Shown one piece after another: positions 6,793 through 14,025 of a stretch of DNA of 14,892 nt. A program made the position numbers and the translations under genes. Under the pieces are notes generated by a model. The model did no database searches. It was given only the letters and a program-made list of their open reading frames with translations, and had not been told where the DNA came from. The first letter of the stretch is position 1. Every line of letters starts with the position of its first letter. The DNA lies in contig JAOPWK010000003.1 in the NCBI GenBank assembly GCA_025965735.1, positions 1 through 14,892 of the forward strand, given 5' to 3'. Source of the stretch: Frankiales bacterium. GTDB taxonomy: Bacteria; Actinomycetota; Actinomycetes; Mycobacteriales; SCTD01.

Positions 6793-7914
6793 CTAGAGCG
6801 CCAGCACCGACACGAGGTCGCGCGCCGCCTGGCCGCCGTCCTCCACAGCGATGTCGATCGCGCGCGGGACGTCGAGGTCGTCGACCAGCGCCTCCAGCAC
6901 GGCCTGCGGCGCCGACGCGATCCCGTGCGGGCGCCCGGCAGCGGAGCGCAGCGCGTCGAGCCGCAGGCCGGCCTGCTCCAGCCCTTCGTCGGTGTAGTCC
7001 CACGGCGTCGCGTAGCGGCGGTCCAGCAGCAGCGTGCGGACGACCGGCCCGCTGGTCCGCTGCACGAGATCGGCCGCGAACACGAGGTTCCCGGTGGACT
7101 TGGCCATCTTCTCGCCGGCGAGGCGGACGGTGCCGACGTGCAGCCACGACCGGGCGAAAGGGGCGACACCGGTGGCCGCCTCGGCCTGCGCCGCCTCGTA
7201 GGCGTGGTGCGGGAAGCGCAGGTCGGCGCCGCCGGCGTGCAGGTCCAGCGAGGGGCCGTAGGTCGACAGCGCCATGGCGGTGCACTCGGCATGCCAGCCG
7301 GGGCGGCCCGGACCCCATGGCGACGGCCACGCCGGCTCACCCTCAGCGCTCGCCTGCCACACCGCCTGGTCCAGGACGTCGGCCTTGGCAGGGTCGTCGT
7401 TGCGGCCGCCGTTGCCGGCCAGCAGCCGCTCGGCCTCGTCGCGCAGCAGTCCGTGGGCGCCCGGGACGTGCTCGCCGCGGAAGTAGACGCTGCCGTCGGC
7501 GACGTACGCGTGCCCGCTCTCCAGCAGCGCCGACGCCAGCTCGACGACCTGCCCGACGAAGCTGTGCGCCCGCGGCTCGTGCGTCGGCCGGCGCACGCCG
7601 AGGGCGTCCATGTCCCGCTCGAAGTGGAACTGCTGCACCGCGGCGAACCGGTCGTACTGCGCGCCCGCGCGCTGGGCCGCCTCGAACAGCACGTCGTCCA
7701 CGTCGGTGACGTTGCGGCAGACCTCGACCTGCACGCCGAGCCGCCGCAGCAGGCGGTCCGCCGCGTCGACCCAGACGAAGGTGGCGGCGTGCCCGAGGTG
7801 CGTCACGTCGTACGGCGTGACCCCGCAGACGTAGATCCGCGCGCGGCCCACCACCGACAGTGACCTGCCGCCGAGGCGCAGGCGAGGCGGTACGGGTTCG
7901 GACGCGTGGTGCAC
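6793..7914 (-). CDS. MshC/cysteinyl-tRNA-synthetase-like class I ligase without anticodon-binding domain
   Basis: A 373-aa cysteine-activating class I ligase fold. Zinc ligands are seen at C30 (YVCG), C211 (GWHAEC), H236 and E240 (FPHHAYE), with the same spacing as E. coli CysRS. The HIGH motif is HLGH (39-42). The KMSKS motif is changed to KMAKS (269-273). YVCGVTPYDVTHLGHAAT and STGNLV resemble MshC, the mycothiol-pathway enzyme that joins cysteine to GlcN-inositol, whereas HEPRA resembles CysRS. The protein ends about 85-100 residues short of a normal CysRS and lacks the tRNA-binding C-terminus. It may be MshC or a paralogue of it; neighbouring genes give no mycothiol link. The GTG at 7914 has an AGGAGA site (7919-7924). 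It is followed 4 bases later by the phosphatase gene. Confidence 0.85.
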   Translation of the reverse strand: MHHASEPVPPRLRLGGRSLSVVGRARIYVCGVTPYDVTHLGHAATFVWVDAADRLLRRLGVQVEVCRNVTDVDDVLFEAAQRAGAQYDRFAAVQQFHFERDMDALGVRRPTHEPRAHSFVGQVVELASALLESGHAYVADGSVYFRGEHVPGAHGLLRDEAERLLAGNGGRNDDPAKADVLDQAVWQASAEGEPAWPSPWGPGRPGWHAECTAMALSTYGPSLDLHAGGADLRFPHHAYEAAQAEAATGVAPFARSWLHVGTVRLAGEKMAKSTGNLVFAADLVQRTSGPVVRTLLLDRRYATPWDYTDEGLEQAGLRLDALRSAAGRPHGIASAPQAVLEALVDDLDVPRAIDIAVEDGGQAARDLVSVLAL

Positions 7915-7969
7915 GGGCTCTCCTGGGCAGCGGGCGGAGCACCCACCCTGCCACCCGGGACCCCTCGGG

Positions 7970-9556
7970 TCAGGAGACCGCGCGGGTCAGCGCGTCGCAG
8001 AACCGGCCGTGCGCGGCAGCCTCCTGCGCCAGCGGGGCGAGCAGCTCGTCGCGGGCCACCTGCTCGACCGCCTCGTGCAGCCGCTTCTCCGCTCGCCCGG
8101 CCCGCCGCCGGGCCGACGCGCGGACGAACGGCGCGGCCAGGAAGGCCAGCAGCGCCCCGCAGAGCAGCCCGCCGACCAGGAGCAGCGTCGGGAGCGGGAA
8201 GCCCTGCACCTCCGGCAGCGGTACGACGTCGTCGAGCTGGAGGTAGCCCAGGGCGACGAGGGCGAGCAGCCACAGGCCGCCGACGAGCCCGGTGAGGGCG
8301 AGCAGCCACTGCAGGCCGCCCACCAAGGACTGCCAGCGGGGGCTGCGGCCGGTGGTGGGCCCGGCACCGGCGACGGCACGGTCCAGCCGGTCGGCGAGGC
8401 GCTCCTCGCGCGCCTCCACCGTGCGACGCAGGTCGTCGCGCCAGGCCTGCGGCAGGCCGTCACCGGCGACGTCGCGGACCCGGCGCAGCGCGTTCGTCAC
8501 CGCCACCTGCTGGGTCGCTCCCGCGGGCGGCAGGGACGTGCGGGCGGCGGGGCTGCCGGGTGTCGAAGGCAGGTGGAGGCGCTTGAGCGGGTCGGGGCGG
8601 AGCTTGGCGGTCCAGCGGACGACCGGCCAGCCGGTGTGCGACCGCCCCTCGCGGCGGGCGGACCGCTCCACCGCGCCGACCACGGTGGGCACGCCGGCGG
8701 CACCCGCGAGGGCGCCGACCAGCTGCCGGCGGTCGGCGTCCGAGAGCGCCTCCCCGCTGGTGCCGCAGTGCTGCCGGAGCGCACCGGCGGCGGTGCGGAC
8801 GACGGCGGTGAGCCGGTCGCTGGCGGCCTTGCGGGCGCTGACGCGGCGGGCGAGCTCGGCGCGCAGCTCGGGGAGCCCCTGGCCGGTGCGGCCGGCGACC
8901 GCCATGAGCGGCGTCTTCGCCAGGCCCTCGCTGTCCAGCAGGCCGCGCAGGTCGGCGAGCACGGGTGCGGGCGCCTCGAGCCGGTCGACCTGGTTGAGGA
9001 CGACGAGCAGCACGCCGGCGTGCTCGGCGTACGGCGCGAGGTAGCGGTTGTGGACGGCGGCGTCGGCGTACTTCTGCGGGTCGAGCACCCAGACGAGCAC
9101 GTCGACGAGCTGCACCAGGCGGTCCACCTCCAGCCGGTGCTCGGCCTTGGTGCTGTCGTGGTCGGGCAGGTCGAGCAGCACCAGGCCGTCGAGGGCGGCG
9201 TCCCCGCCGTCGACGAGGTGGCGGCGCGGGACCTCCAGCCAGTCGAGCAGCCGGTCCGCGGGCTGCTCGCCCCAGACCGCGCCATGGGCGACGCCAGTCG
9301 TGGGCCGGCGGACGCCGGGGGTGCTGACCTCCGCGCCGACGAGCGCGTTGAACAGCGTCGACTTGCCGCTGCCGGTCGCGCCAGCCAGGGCGACGACGGT
9401 GGCGTCGCCCAGCGCCTCGCGCGCACCGGCCTTGGCCAGCAGGGCGCGGGCGCGGCCGACCTCCGGCACCTCCAGCCGGCCCTCTGCGAGCTCCACCGCC
9501 TCCCGCAGCGCCGCGAGCCGGTCGGTCAGCGGCACCTCGTGCGCGCGGCGCCTCAT
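7970..9556 (-). CDS. Dynamin-like GTPase with two membrane segments (DynB-like)
   Basis: A 528-aa membrane GTPase. The G1 P-loop is GATGSGKST (59-67), G2 threonines follow RRPTTG (84-88), G3 is the variant DLPDHDS (129-135), and G4 is NQVD (188-191). Two strong transmembrane segments lie at about 412-440 and 455-477, followed by a charged helical tail. Streptomyces DynA/DynB are a dynamin pair that supports sporulation septation with FtsZ, and DynB is the partner with transmembrane helices; this product fits that pattern. Many annotations call the family YfjP-like GTPase or 'ABC transporter'. The ATG at 9556 overlaps the DynA-like stop as ATGA, so the two are translationally coupled and probably act as a heteromer. 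Orthology to DynB is inferred, not proven, and septation need not be its role in a non-sporulating host. Confidence 0.88.
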   Translation of the reverse strand: MRRRAHEVPLTDRLAALREAVELAEGRLEVPEVGRARALLAKAGAREALGDATVVALAGATGSGKSTLFNALVGAEVSTPGVRRPTTGVAHGAVWGEQPADRLLDWLEVPRRHLVDGGDAALDGLVLLDLPDHDSTKAEHRLEVDRLVQLVDVLVWVLDPQKYADAAVHNRYLAPYAEHAGVLLVVLNQVDRLEAPAPVLADLRGLLDSEGLAKTPLMAVAGRTGQGLPELRAELARRVSARKAASDRLTAVVRTAAGALRQHCGTSGEALSDADRRQLVGALAGAAGVPTVVGAVERSARREGRSHTGWPVVRWTAKLRPDPLKRLHLPSTPGSPAARTSLPPAGATQQVAVTNALRRVRDVAGDGLPQAWRDDLRRTVEAREERLADRLDRAVAGAGPTTGRSPRWQSLVGGLQWLLALTGLVGGLWLLALVALGYLQLDDVVPLPEVQGFPLPTLLLVGGLLCGALLAFLAAPFVRASARRRAGRAEKRLHEAVEQVARDELLAPLAQEAAAHGRFCDALTRAVS

Positions 9557-11274
9557 GCCTGCTCGCGACGTGCTGCCGCGAGCGTGGCGCTGGCGGCCCG
9601 CAACCGGTCGGCTGAGCCTGCATCCGGCGCGGCGCTCTCGAGCAGCGCGTCGAAGCGCGCCTGCTCCTGGGCCAGCAGTCGCTCCGCCCGCTCGCGCAGG
9701 TCGGCGCGGGCCTTGGCGGCCAGGTCGCGCACCGCGGCGTCGCCGAAGACGGCCTCGAGCAGTCGCTGGCCGAGGGCGGAGGTGCCGCCGGCGACCGCCA
9801 CCTCGCCGCCGGTCAGCCCGCCGGTGTGTGCGAAGACGGCGACCATGACGACCAGCCCCGCACCGTTGACGCCGAGGCTCAGGACCCGCGCGGTGGAGCG
9901 CTTCCCGGCGCCCTCGCTGCGGACGAGGTCCAGCACGTGGCCCTGCCAGTCGCGCACCTCGTCGCTGGCCGCCGGGCCGAAGCCGGGGCTCACGGTCTCG
10001 AGCTCGCGGACCCGGTTGCCCAGCAGCCCGCTGCCGCCCGGGAGGGCGCGCCACGCCGTGACGGTGCGCTCGGCGGCGGTGTCGGCCTCGGCGCGCAGCA
10101 GCTGCTCGACGCTGCTCTCGAGCGCGACCTTGAGGTCCTCACCCGGCGCCGGCTTCCCGGTGACGGCGGCGGCGATCCGGTCGCGCAGCCGCCCGACCTG
10201 CGCCTGCAGGCTGCGCATCCACTCCCCCGTGCCGACGAACTCCTGCCACCGCGCCAGGACCTCGCCGCGCAGCAGGGTGCCGCTCTGCACGCCGTCGTCG
10301 ACCCCGGACTTCGCCTGCTCGTACGAGGCGGCGGCCGCATCGCGGAGCGCTGCGGCTGCGGCGTCCTGCGCGTCGACGGCGATGGCAAGCCTGCCGACCC
10401 GCTGGGTCAGGCTGTCGAGGGCGCCGGACAGCGTCTGGCGGACGACGGCGGCGCGCTGCTCCTGGTCGGCGGCGAGCGCGTGCAGCCAGTCGCGGAGCGG
10501 GGCCACCTGGTCGTCCGGCAGGAAGCCGTCGACCAGCGGCCGCTCCTCGACGACGAACAGCCGCGCGCTGTCCAGCCCACCCCGGCTGAGCATCCCGGCG
10601 AGGTCGTCGCGGACCTCGGTGACGGCCTCGGGCGGTACCCGGTCCAGCACCACGGCGAGCGCGGTGCCGCGCTCCTGTGCGGTCTTCAGGACGTCCCACG
10701 GGACGGCGTCGGCGTAGCGGGCGGCGGTCGTGACGAACACCCACAGGTCGGCGGCCGCGAGCAGCTGCCCGGCCAGCTCGCGGTTGGCCTCGACGACGGA
10801 GTCCACGTCCGGGGCGTCCAGCAGCGCAAGACCCGCGGGCAGGTCGTCGCGGGCGACGAGCCGGATCGCGCCGGGTCCGGCGTCGGGGCCGACCCCGGTG
10901 GTGCGTGCCAGACCGGGCAGGACGCGTTCGTCGGCGAAGTACGGGAGGTCAGCCCGGGCGCAGACGAGGACCGGTGCGCGAGTGGTCGGCCGCAGGACGC
11001 CGGGCACGGTGACCGTCGCGCCGAGCACGCTGTTCACGAGGGTCGACTTGCCCGCGCCGGTCGACCCGCCGACGACGGTGAGCAGCGGGGCGTCCAGGTC
11101 CTTCAGGCGCGGGAGCAGGTAGTCGTCCACCTGGTCCACGACCGCGCGCGCGGCCTTGCGCGCCGCGTCCCGGTCCGGGGTGGGCAGCCCGAAGCCGACG
11201 GCGTCCACCTCGTCGCGCAGGGCCTGCAGCGCGTCGGGCAGCCGGGTGGCGGCCGCGGGGGTCGTGGCGGTCAT
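9553..11274 (-). CDS. Dynamin-like GTPase (DynA-like)
   Basis: A 573-aa GTPase. The P-loop is GGSTGAGKST (69-78, K76), followed by VLRPTTRAPVLVC (G2, T97/T98) and LLDAPDVDS (151-159, the G3 region with D153 and D156). The G4 motif is degenerate (VLDRVP, 209-214), as I recall for Streptomyces DynA. A long alpha-helical, coiled-coil-prone middle (about 265-450) is followed by one hydrophobic segment at about 464-484 that may act as a membrane-binding paddle, then another helical tail. The N-terminal sequence DDYLLPRLKDLDAPLL matches the family well. The start ATG at 11274 has an AGGA site 7 bases upstream. It overlaps the DynB-like gene by four bases. Predicted role is membrane remodelling or septum stability together with its partner. 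The gap of 100 bases upstream may hold a promoter or only an operon spacer. Confidence 0.9.
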   Translation of the reverse strand: MTATTPAAATRLPDALQALRDEVDAVGFGLPTPDRDAARKAARAVVDQVDDYLLPRLKDLDAPLLTVVGGSTGAGKSTLVNSVLGATVTVPGVLRPTTRAPVLVCARADLPYFADERVLPGLARTTGVGPDAGPGAIRLVARDDLPAGLALLDAPDVDSVVEANRELAGQLLAAADLWVFVTTAARYADAVPWDVLKTAQERGTALAVVLDRVPPEAVTEVRDDLAGMLSRGGLDSARLFVVEERPLVDGFLPDDQVAPLRDWLHALAADQEQRAAVVRQTLSGALDSLTQRVGRLAIAVDAQDAAAAALRDAAAASYEQAKSGVDDGVQSGTLLRGEVLARWQEFVGTGEWMRSLQAQVGRLRDRIAAAVTGKPAPGEDLKVALESSVEQLLRAEADTAAERTVTAWRALPGGSGLLGNRVRELETVSPGFGPAASDEVRDWQGHVLDLVRSEGAGKRSTARVLSLGVNGAGLVVMVAVFAHTGGLTGGEVAVAGGTSALGQRLLEAVFGDAAVRDLAAKARADLRERAERLLAQEQARFDALLESAAPDAGSADRLRAASATLAAARREQA

Positions 11275-11289
11275 GCGCTGGTCCTGCCC

Positions 11290-11325
11290 CCGGCGTGCGG
11301 CGGCTACCCGCGGCCGCCCCGCCGG
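11290..11325. repeat. GC-rich hairpin upstream of the DynA-like gene
   Basis: CCGGC and GGCGG at 11290-11303 can pair with CCGCC and GCCGG at 11314-11325, giving two five-pair stems separated by an internal loop, with a ten-base apical loop. It lies in the 100-base gap between the 240-aa gene and the DynA-like gene, 16 bases before the DynA start. It has no U tract. It could modulate readthrough or be chance in GC-rich DNA. Confidence 0.3.
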
Positions 11326-11374
11326 CAGGTCCCCGGAGACGGTCCAGCCGCAGCCGGCAGTCGACGCTCCCGCC

Positions 11375-12097
11375 TCAGCCCGGCAGCAGGTCCTCCAGCT
11401 CCTCCGCCAGCGCCCTCTCGTCGCCCTGCCCGTCCAGGACGGTCTGCGCCAGCAGCACGGCTGCCACCAGCGTCAGGTCGTGCGACGGCGCGTCCACCAG
11501 GTGCGCCACCGCCGGGTCCTGCTCCGGCACGCCGCAGGCGAAGCGCACCACCAGCCGCACCAGGTCGCGCGAGGCGTGCGGCGCGACCGCCCGCAGCAGC
11601 CTGTCGGCGCGGACGGCGACGGTGTCGCCCTGCGCCACCACCTCGGCCGATCCCGTCGCTCCGGTCGGCATCGTCTCCGGCTGGAACCCGCTGGCGAGGA
11701 CGAGCCGGTCCCCCAGTGCGGCCATGGCGGCGATCGAGGCCATCCCGGGCTCGTCCTGGCCGCGCGCGTCCAGCTGCCGCAGCACCTCGGCGGCGGCCGC
11801 GCGGTCGCGCGTCACCGCGGCACGCACGAGCGCCACGACGTCGGCACGCACGCCCGTCATGTCCAGCGCCAGGCCATCCGAGGACAGGGACACGCGGTCA
11901 CTGACGTCCACCTCTCCCGGCAGCTCACGCGCACGGCTGCCCGGCTGCGGCGAGGCGCCGGAGAAGGCCCGGGTCGGCCGACGGTCCTCGTCCGGTTCGC
12001 CCTCCACGGGCGGGCGCGACGACCGGGTCGGCGCCACCGGCGGGTCCTCGGGCGCCTGCGCTCGCGAGCGGTCCCGACGCCAGAACGCCCACCACAT
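11375..12097 (-). CDS. Hypothetical protein between recX and the dynamin pair
   Basis: I do not recognise this 240-aa protein. Its N-terminus is unusual: MWWAFWRRDR, an aromatic-plus-basic patch that could touch a membrane. A disordered Pro/Arg/Glu-rich linker follows (about 11-62). The C-terminal half (about 70-238) looks folded and helical, with hydrophobic helices such as DVVALVRAAV and DLVRLVVRFACG and an acidic end (AEELEDLLPG). No catalytic motif, signal peptide or transmembrane segment is evident. A strong GGAGG site (12106-12110) 8 bases before ATG 12097 decides the start over an upstream in-frame start at 12118. It sits 51 bases after recX and 100 bases before the DynA-like gene, all on the same strand. 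It may belong functionally to either side; a membrane-adaptor role for the dynamin pair is only a guess. Confidence 0.75.
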   Translation of the reverse strand: MWWAFWRRDRSRAQAPEDPPVAPTRSSRPPVEGEPDEDRRPTRAFSGASPQPGSRARELPGEVDVSDRVSLSSDGLALDMTGVRADVVALVRAAVTRDRAAAAEVLRQLDARGQDEPGMASIAAMAALGDRLVLASGFQPETMPTGATGSAEVVAQGDTVAVRADRLLRAVAPHASRDLVRLVVRFACGVPEQDPAVAHLVDAPSHDLTLVAAVLLAQTVLDGQGDERALAEELEDLLPG

Positions 12098-12105
12098 GAG
12101 CACCA

Positions 12106-12110
12106 CCTCC
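12106..12110 (-). promoter_or_regulatory. Ribosome binding site of the 240-aa gene
   Basis: GGAGG on the minus strand, 8 bases before ATG 12097. It sets the start of the unrecognised 240-aa protein and rules against the longer reading from 12118. Confidence 0.7.
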
Positions 12111-12148
12111 GCCCGCACTCCACCACGAGGGAGCGCACCGGGACAGCC

Positions 12149-12745
12149 TCAGTCCTCCAGCGCCTGCAGCTCGTCGAAGGACAGCTCGGCCTCCTCGCCC
12201 TCCGCGGCCAACGCCTCGCGGACGACGCGGAAGGCGGTGCCGGCCGGGTAGCCCTTGCGGGCGAGCATCCCGGCGAGCCGCCGCACGCGGGCGTCCACAG
12301 GCAGGCCGGTGGTCGTCCGCAGCCGGCGGTCGACGAGCGCCCGGGCGGTGGCCAGCTCGCGCACCGGGTCGAGCGCGGCCACCGCCTCGGCCGCGGTCTC
12401 GTCGGCGACACCCTTGCGGCGCAGCTCCTGCGACAGCGCTCGGCTCGCCAGCCCCTTGCCGCGGTGCCGGGAGGTCACCCACATCTGCGCGAACAGCGCG
12501 TCGTCGATCATCCCGACCTCGGCGAACCGGCTGAGCACCTGCTCGGCGACGTCGTCCTCGACGCCCTTCTTGCGCAGCACGCCGGCCAGCTCCGCGCGGG
12601 TCCTCGGTGCGTACTCGAGCTGGTTCAGGCAGATCTGGCGCGCCCGCTCCACCGGGTCCGCCGGCGGGGCGTCCTGCTCCGGACGCGCCTCGCGGCCGCC
12701 TCGTCCTCGTGCTGAGGACGACGGCGGCCGCGAGGGGAAGGGCAC
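12149..12745 (-). CDS. recX: Recombination regulator RecX
   Basis: RecX binds RecA and its filament and limits RecA activity. The 198-aa product has the family core of helical repeats: PVERARQICLNQLEYAPRTR, AELAGVLRKKGV, FAEVGMIDDALFAQMWV, SRALSQELRRKGV and VRRLAGMLARKGYP. It lies directly after recA, six bases past the stop if GTG 12745 is used. The first 31 residues are low-complexity (SSSARGRGG and similar) and are encoded across a very strong hairpin. No Shine-Dalgarno precedes that GTG. A second candidate start, GTG at 12652, would give a 167-aa protein beginning just before ERARQICLNQLEY, close to the size of E. coli RecX, and would leave the hairpin between the genes. Function is clear; the start is not. 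Confidence 0.93.
   Translation of the reverse strand: MPFPSRPPSSSARGRGGREARPEQDAPPADPVERARQICLNQLEYAPRTRAELAGVLRKKGVEDDVAEQVLSRFAEVGMIDDALFAQMWVTSRHRGKGLASRALSQELRRKGVADETAAEAVAALDPVRELATARALVDRRLRTTTGLPVDARVRRLAGMLARKGYPAGTAFRVVREALAAEGEEAELSFDELQALED
12688..12735. terminator. Very strong hairpin after the recA stop (possible attenuator before recX)
   Basis: The left arm starts CCTCGCGGCCGCC and ends TCGTCCTC (12688-12708). The loop is GTGCT. The right arm runs 12714-12735. The arms give 21 base pairs with a single one-base bulge. On the transcribed strand it begins 17 bases after the recA stop, where a terminator would be expected, but no U tract follows. In E. coli a terminator between recA and recX lets only a minority of transcripts through. 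Here the same job, or protection of the recA mRNA 3' end, is plausible. If recX starts at GTG 12745 the hairpin lies inside its 5' coding region. Confidence 0.65.
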
Positions 12746-12751
12746 GACCGG

Positions 12752-13810
12752 CTAGAGGTCGACGGGCACGGGGGCGAGCTCGTCGGCGTCGAGCACCGCG
12801 CCGACGCCGAGCTTCTCCTTGATGCGCTTCTCGATCTCGTCGGCGAGGTCGGGGTTGTCGCGCAGGAAGGACCTGGCGTTCTCCTTGCCCTGGCCGAGCT
12901 GGTCGCCCTCGTAGGTGTACCAAGCGCCGCTCTTGCGGACGATGCCGTGCTCGACGCCCATGTCGACCAGCGAGCCCTCGCGGCTGATGCCGACGCCGTA
13001 GATGATGTCGAACTCGGCCTGCTTGAAGGGCGGGGCCATCTTGTTCTTGACGATCTTGGCGCGGGTGCGGTTGCCGACCGCGTCGGTGCCGTCCTTGAGC
13101 GTCTCGATGCGGCGGACGTCGATGCGGACCGAGGCGTAGAACTTCAGCGCCTTGCCACCGGTCGTGGTCTCCGGCGAGCCGAACATGACGCCGATCTTCT
13201 CGCGGAGCTGGTTGATGAAGATCGCGGTGGTGCCGGAGTTGTTGAGCGCACCGGTCATCTTGCGCAGCGCCTGGCTCATCAGACGGGCCTGGAGACCGAC
13301 GTGGCTGTCACCCATCTCGCCCTCGATCTCGGCACGGGGCACCAGCGCCGCCACCGAGTCGATGACGATCAGGTCGAGCGCACCCGAGCGGATCAGCATG
13401 TCGGCGATCTCCAGGGCCTGCTCACCGGAGTCGGGCTGGGAGACCAGCAGCGCGTCGGTGTCGACGCCCAGGCGCTGGGCGTACTCCGGGTCGAGGGCGT
13501 GCTCGGCGTCGATGAAGGCCACGATGCCGCCCAGGCGCTGGGCGTTGGCGACCGCGTGCAGGGCCACCGTCGTCTTTCCCGAGGACTCCGGGCCGTAGAT
13601 CTCCACGACACGACCGCGCGGCAGGCCACCGAGGCCCAGCGCGATGTCGAGGGAGATCGCACCGGTCGGGATGATCTCCAGCGGTGCGCGGGTCTCGTCG
13701 CCCAGGCGCATCACCGAGCCCTTGCCGAACTGCTTCTCGATGTTGCCCAGAGCGACGTCGAGCGCCTTCTCGCGGTTGCTCTCCTGCTTGGTGCTGCCCG
13801 ATGCGGCCAT
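12752..13810 (-). CDS. recA: Recombinase RecA
   Basis: Central enzyme of homologous recombination and the SOS response: it forms ATP-dependent filaments on single-stranded DNA, drives strand exchange and promotes LexA self-cleavage. The 352-aa protein is full length with no intein. Walker A is GPESSGKT (73-80) and Walker B is LIVIDSVAAL (147-156, D151). The catalytic glutamate lies in DAEHALD (E103). DNA-binding loop regions are EIEGEMGD and FGSPETTTGG. The core is conserved, ending in a short acidic tail (DADELAPVPVDL). The ATG at 13810 is preceded by GAGGGA (13819-13824). Upstream lie a PafBC-type promoter and a LexA box, so damage induction is likely by both routes. recX follows immediately. 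Confidence 0.99.
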   Translation of the reverse strand: MAASGSTKQESNREKALDVALGNIEKQFGKGSVMRLGDETRAPLEIIPTGAISLDIALGLGGLPRGRVVEIYGPESSGKTTVALHAVANAQRLGGIVAFIDAEHALDPEYAQRLGVDTDALLVSQPDSGEQALEIADMLIRSGALDLIVIDSVAALVPRAEIEGEMGDSHVGLQARLMSQALRKMTGALNNSGTTAIFINQLREKIGVMFGSPETTTGGKALKFYASVRIDVRRIETLKDGTDAVGNRTRAKIVKNKMAPPFKQAEFDIIYGVGISREGSLVDMGVEHGIVRKSGAWYTYEGDQLGQGKENARSFLRDNPDLADEIEKRIKEKLGVGAVLDADELAPVPVDL

Positions 13811-13877
13811 GGTGATCGTCCCTCGTGTGTCGTGCGCCCCGGATCCCGGAGCACTGCCTGACCTGATGTCTCGCCAG

Positions 13878-13900
13878 ACGTTAGGTGCCGGCACCGACAA
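13878..13900 (-). promoter_or_regulatory. PafBC-dependent (RecA-NDp type) promoter of recA
   Basis: On the minus strand, TTGTCGGTG (13900-13892), an 8-base spacer, then TAACGT (13883-13878). This matches every defined position of the mycobacterial LexA-independent DNA-damage promoter tTGTCRGTG-N8-TAnnnT, which is controlled by PafBC. Transcription would begin near 13871, giving a leader of about 60 bases before the recA ATG. Confidence 0.88.
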
Positions 13901-13969
13901 CGCCGTGGGCGTCGTGCTGGCCTGTGGAGAACCTGGGTCCCGGACCCGCCTGTGGACACCGACGGTAGT

Positions 13970-13985
13970 ACGAACATGTGTTCGA
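13970..13985. promoter_or_regulatory. LexA (SOS) box upstream of recA
   Basis: Minus-strand TCGAACACATGTTCGT: CGAAC-N4-GTTCG as a perfect 14-bp palindrome (13971-13984), with one of the two outer bases of the actinobacterial consensus TCGAAC-N4-GTTCGA also present. It lies about 160 bases upstream of the recA ATG and some 70 bases beyond the PafBC-type promoter, in the gap after the DUF3046 gene. This suggests a second, LexA-repressed promoter; TACTAC just downstream is a possible -10 but no clear -35 was found. Confidence 0.88.
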
Positions 13986-14025
13986 CGCACGCCGGACACG
14001 CCGGGACCGGCAGGCCCGCAGCTGC

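Noticed and set aside
6789..7340. N-terminal extension of the phosphatase gene
   Set aside because: It would overlap over half of the ligase gene and reads as Arg/Pro-rich low-complexity sequence; the ATG at 6788 directly after the ligase stop is better.
4191..7709. Very long plus-strand open frame (1172 codons)
   Set aside because: It is antisense to the phosphatase and ligase genes, which have full domain motifs. Long open frames on the opposite strand are expected at this GC content, and its protein is Arg/Ala/Gly/Gln-rich with no recognisable family.
7915..7969. Possible terminator between the DynB-like gene and the ligase gene
   Set aside because: Only a five-pair ACCCG/CGGGT hairpin at 7953-7970 was found, with no U tract; too weak to call in DNA this GC-rich.
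8009..10717. Long plus-strand open frame (902 codons)
   Set aside because: Antisense to the two dynamin-like GTPase genes, whose P-loop and G motifs are clear; the composition is low-complexity and unlike a real protein.
12947..13861. Plus-strand open frame over recA
   Set aside because: It mirrors the highly conserved recA coding sequence and has no motifs of its own.
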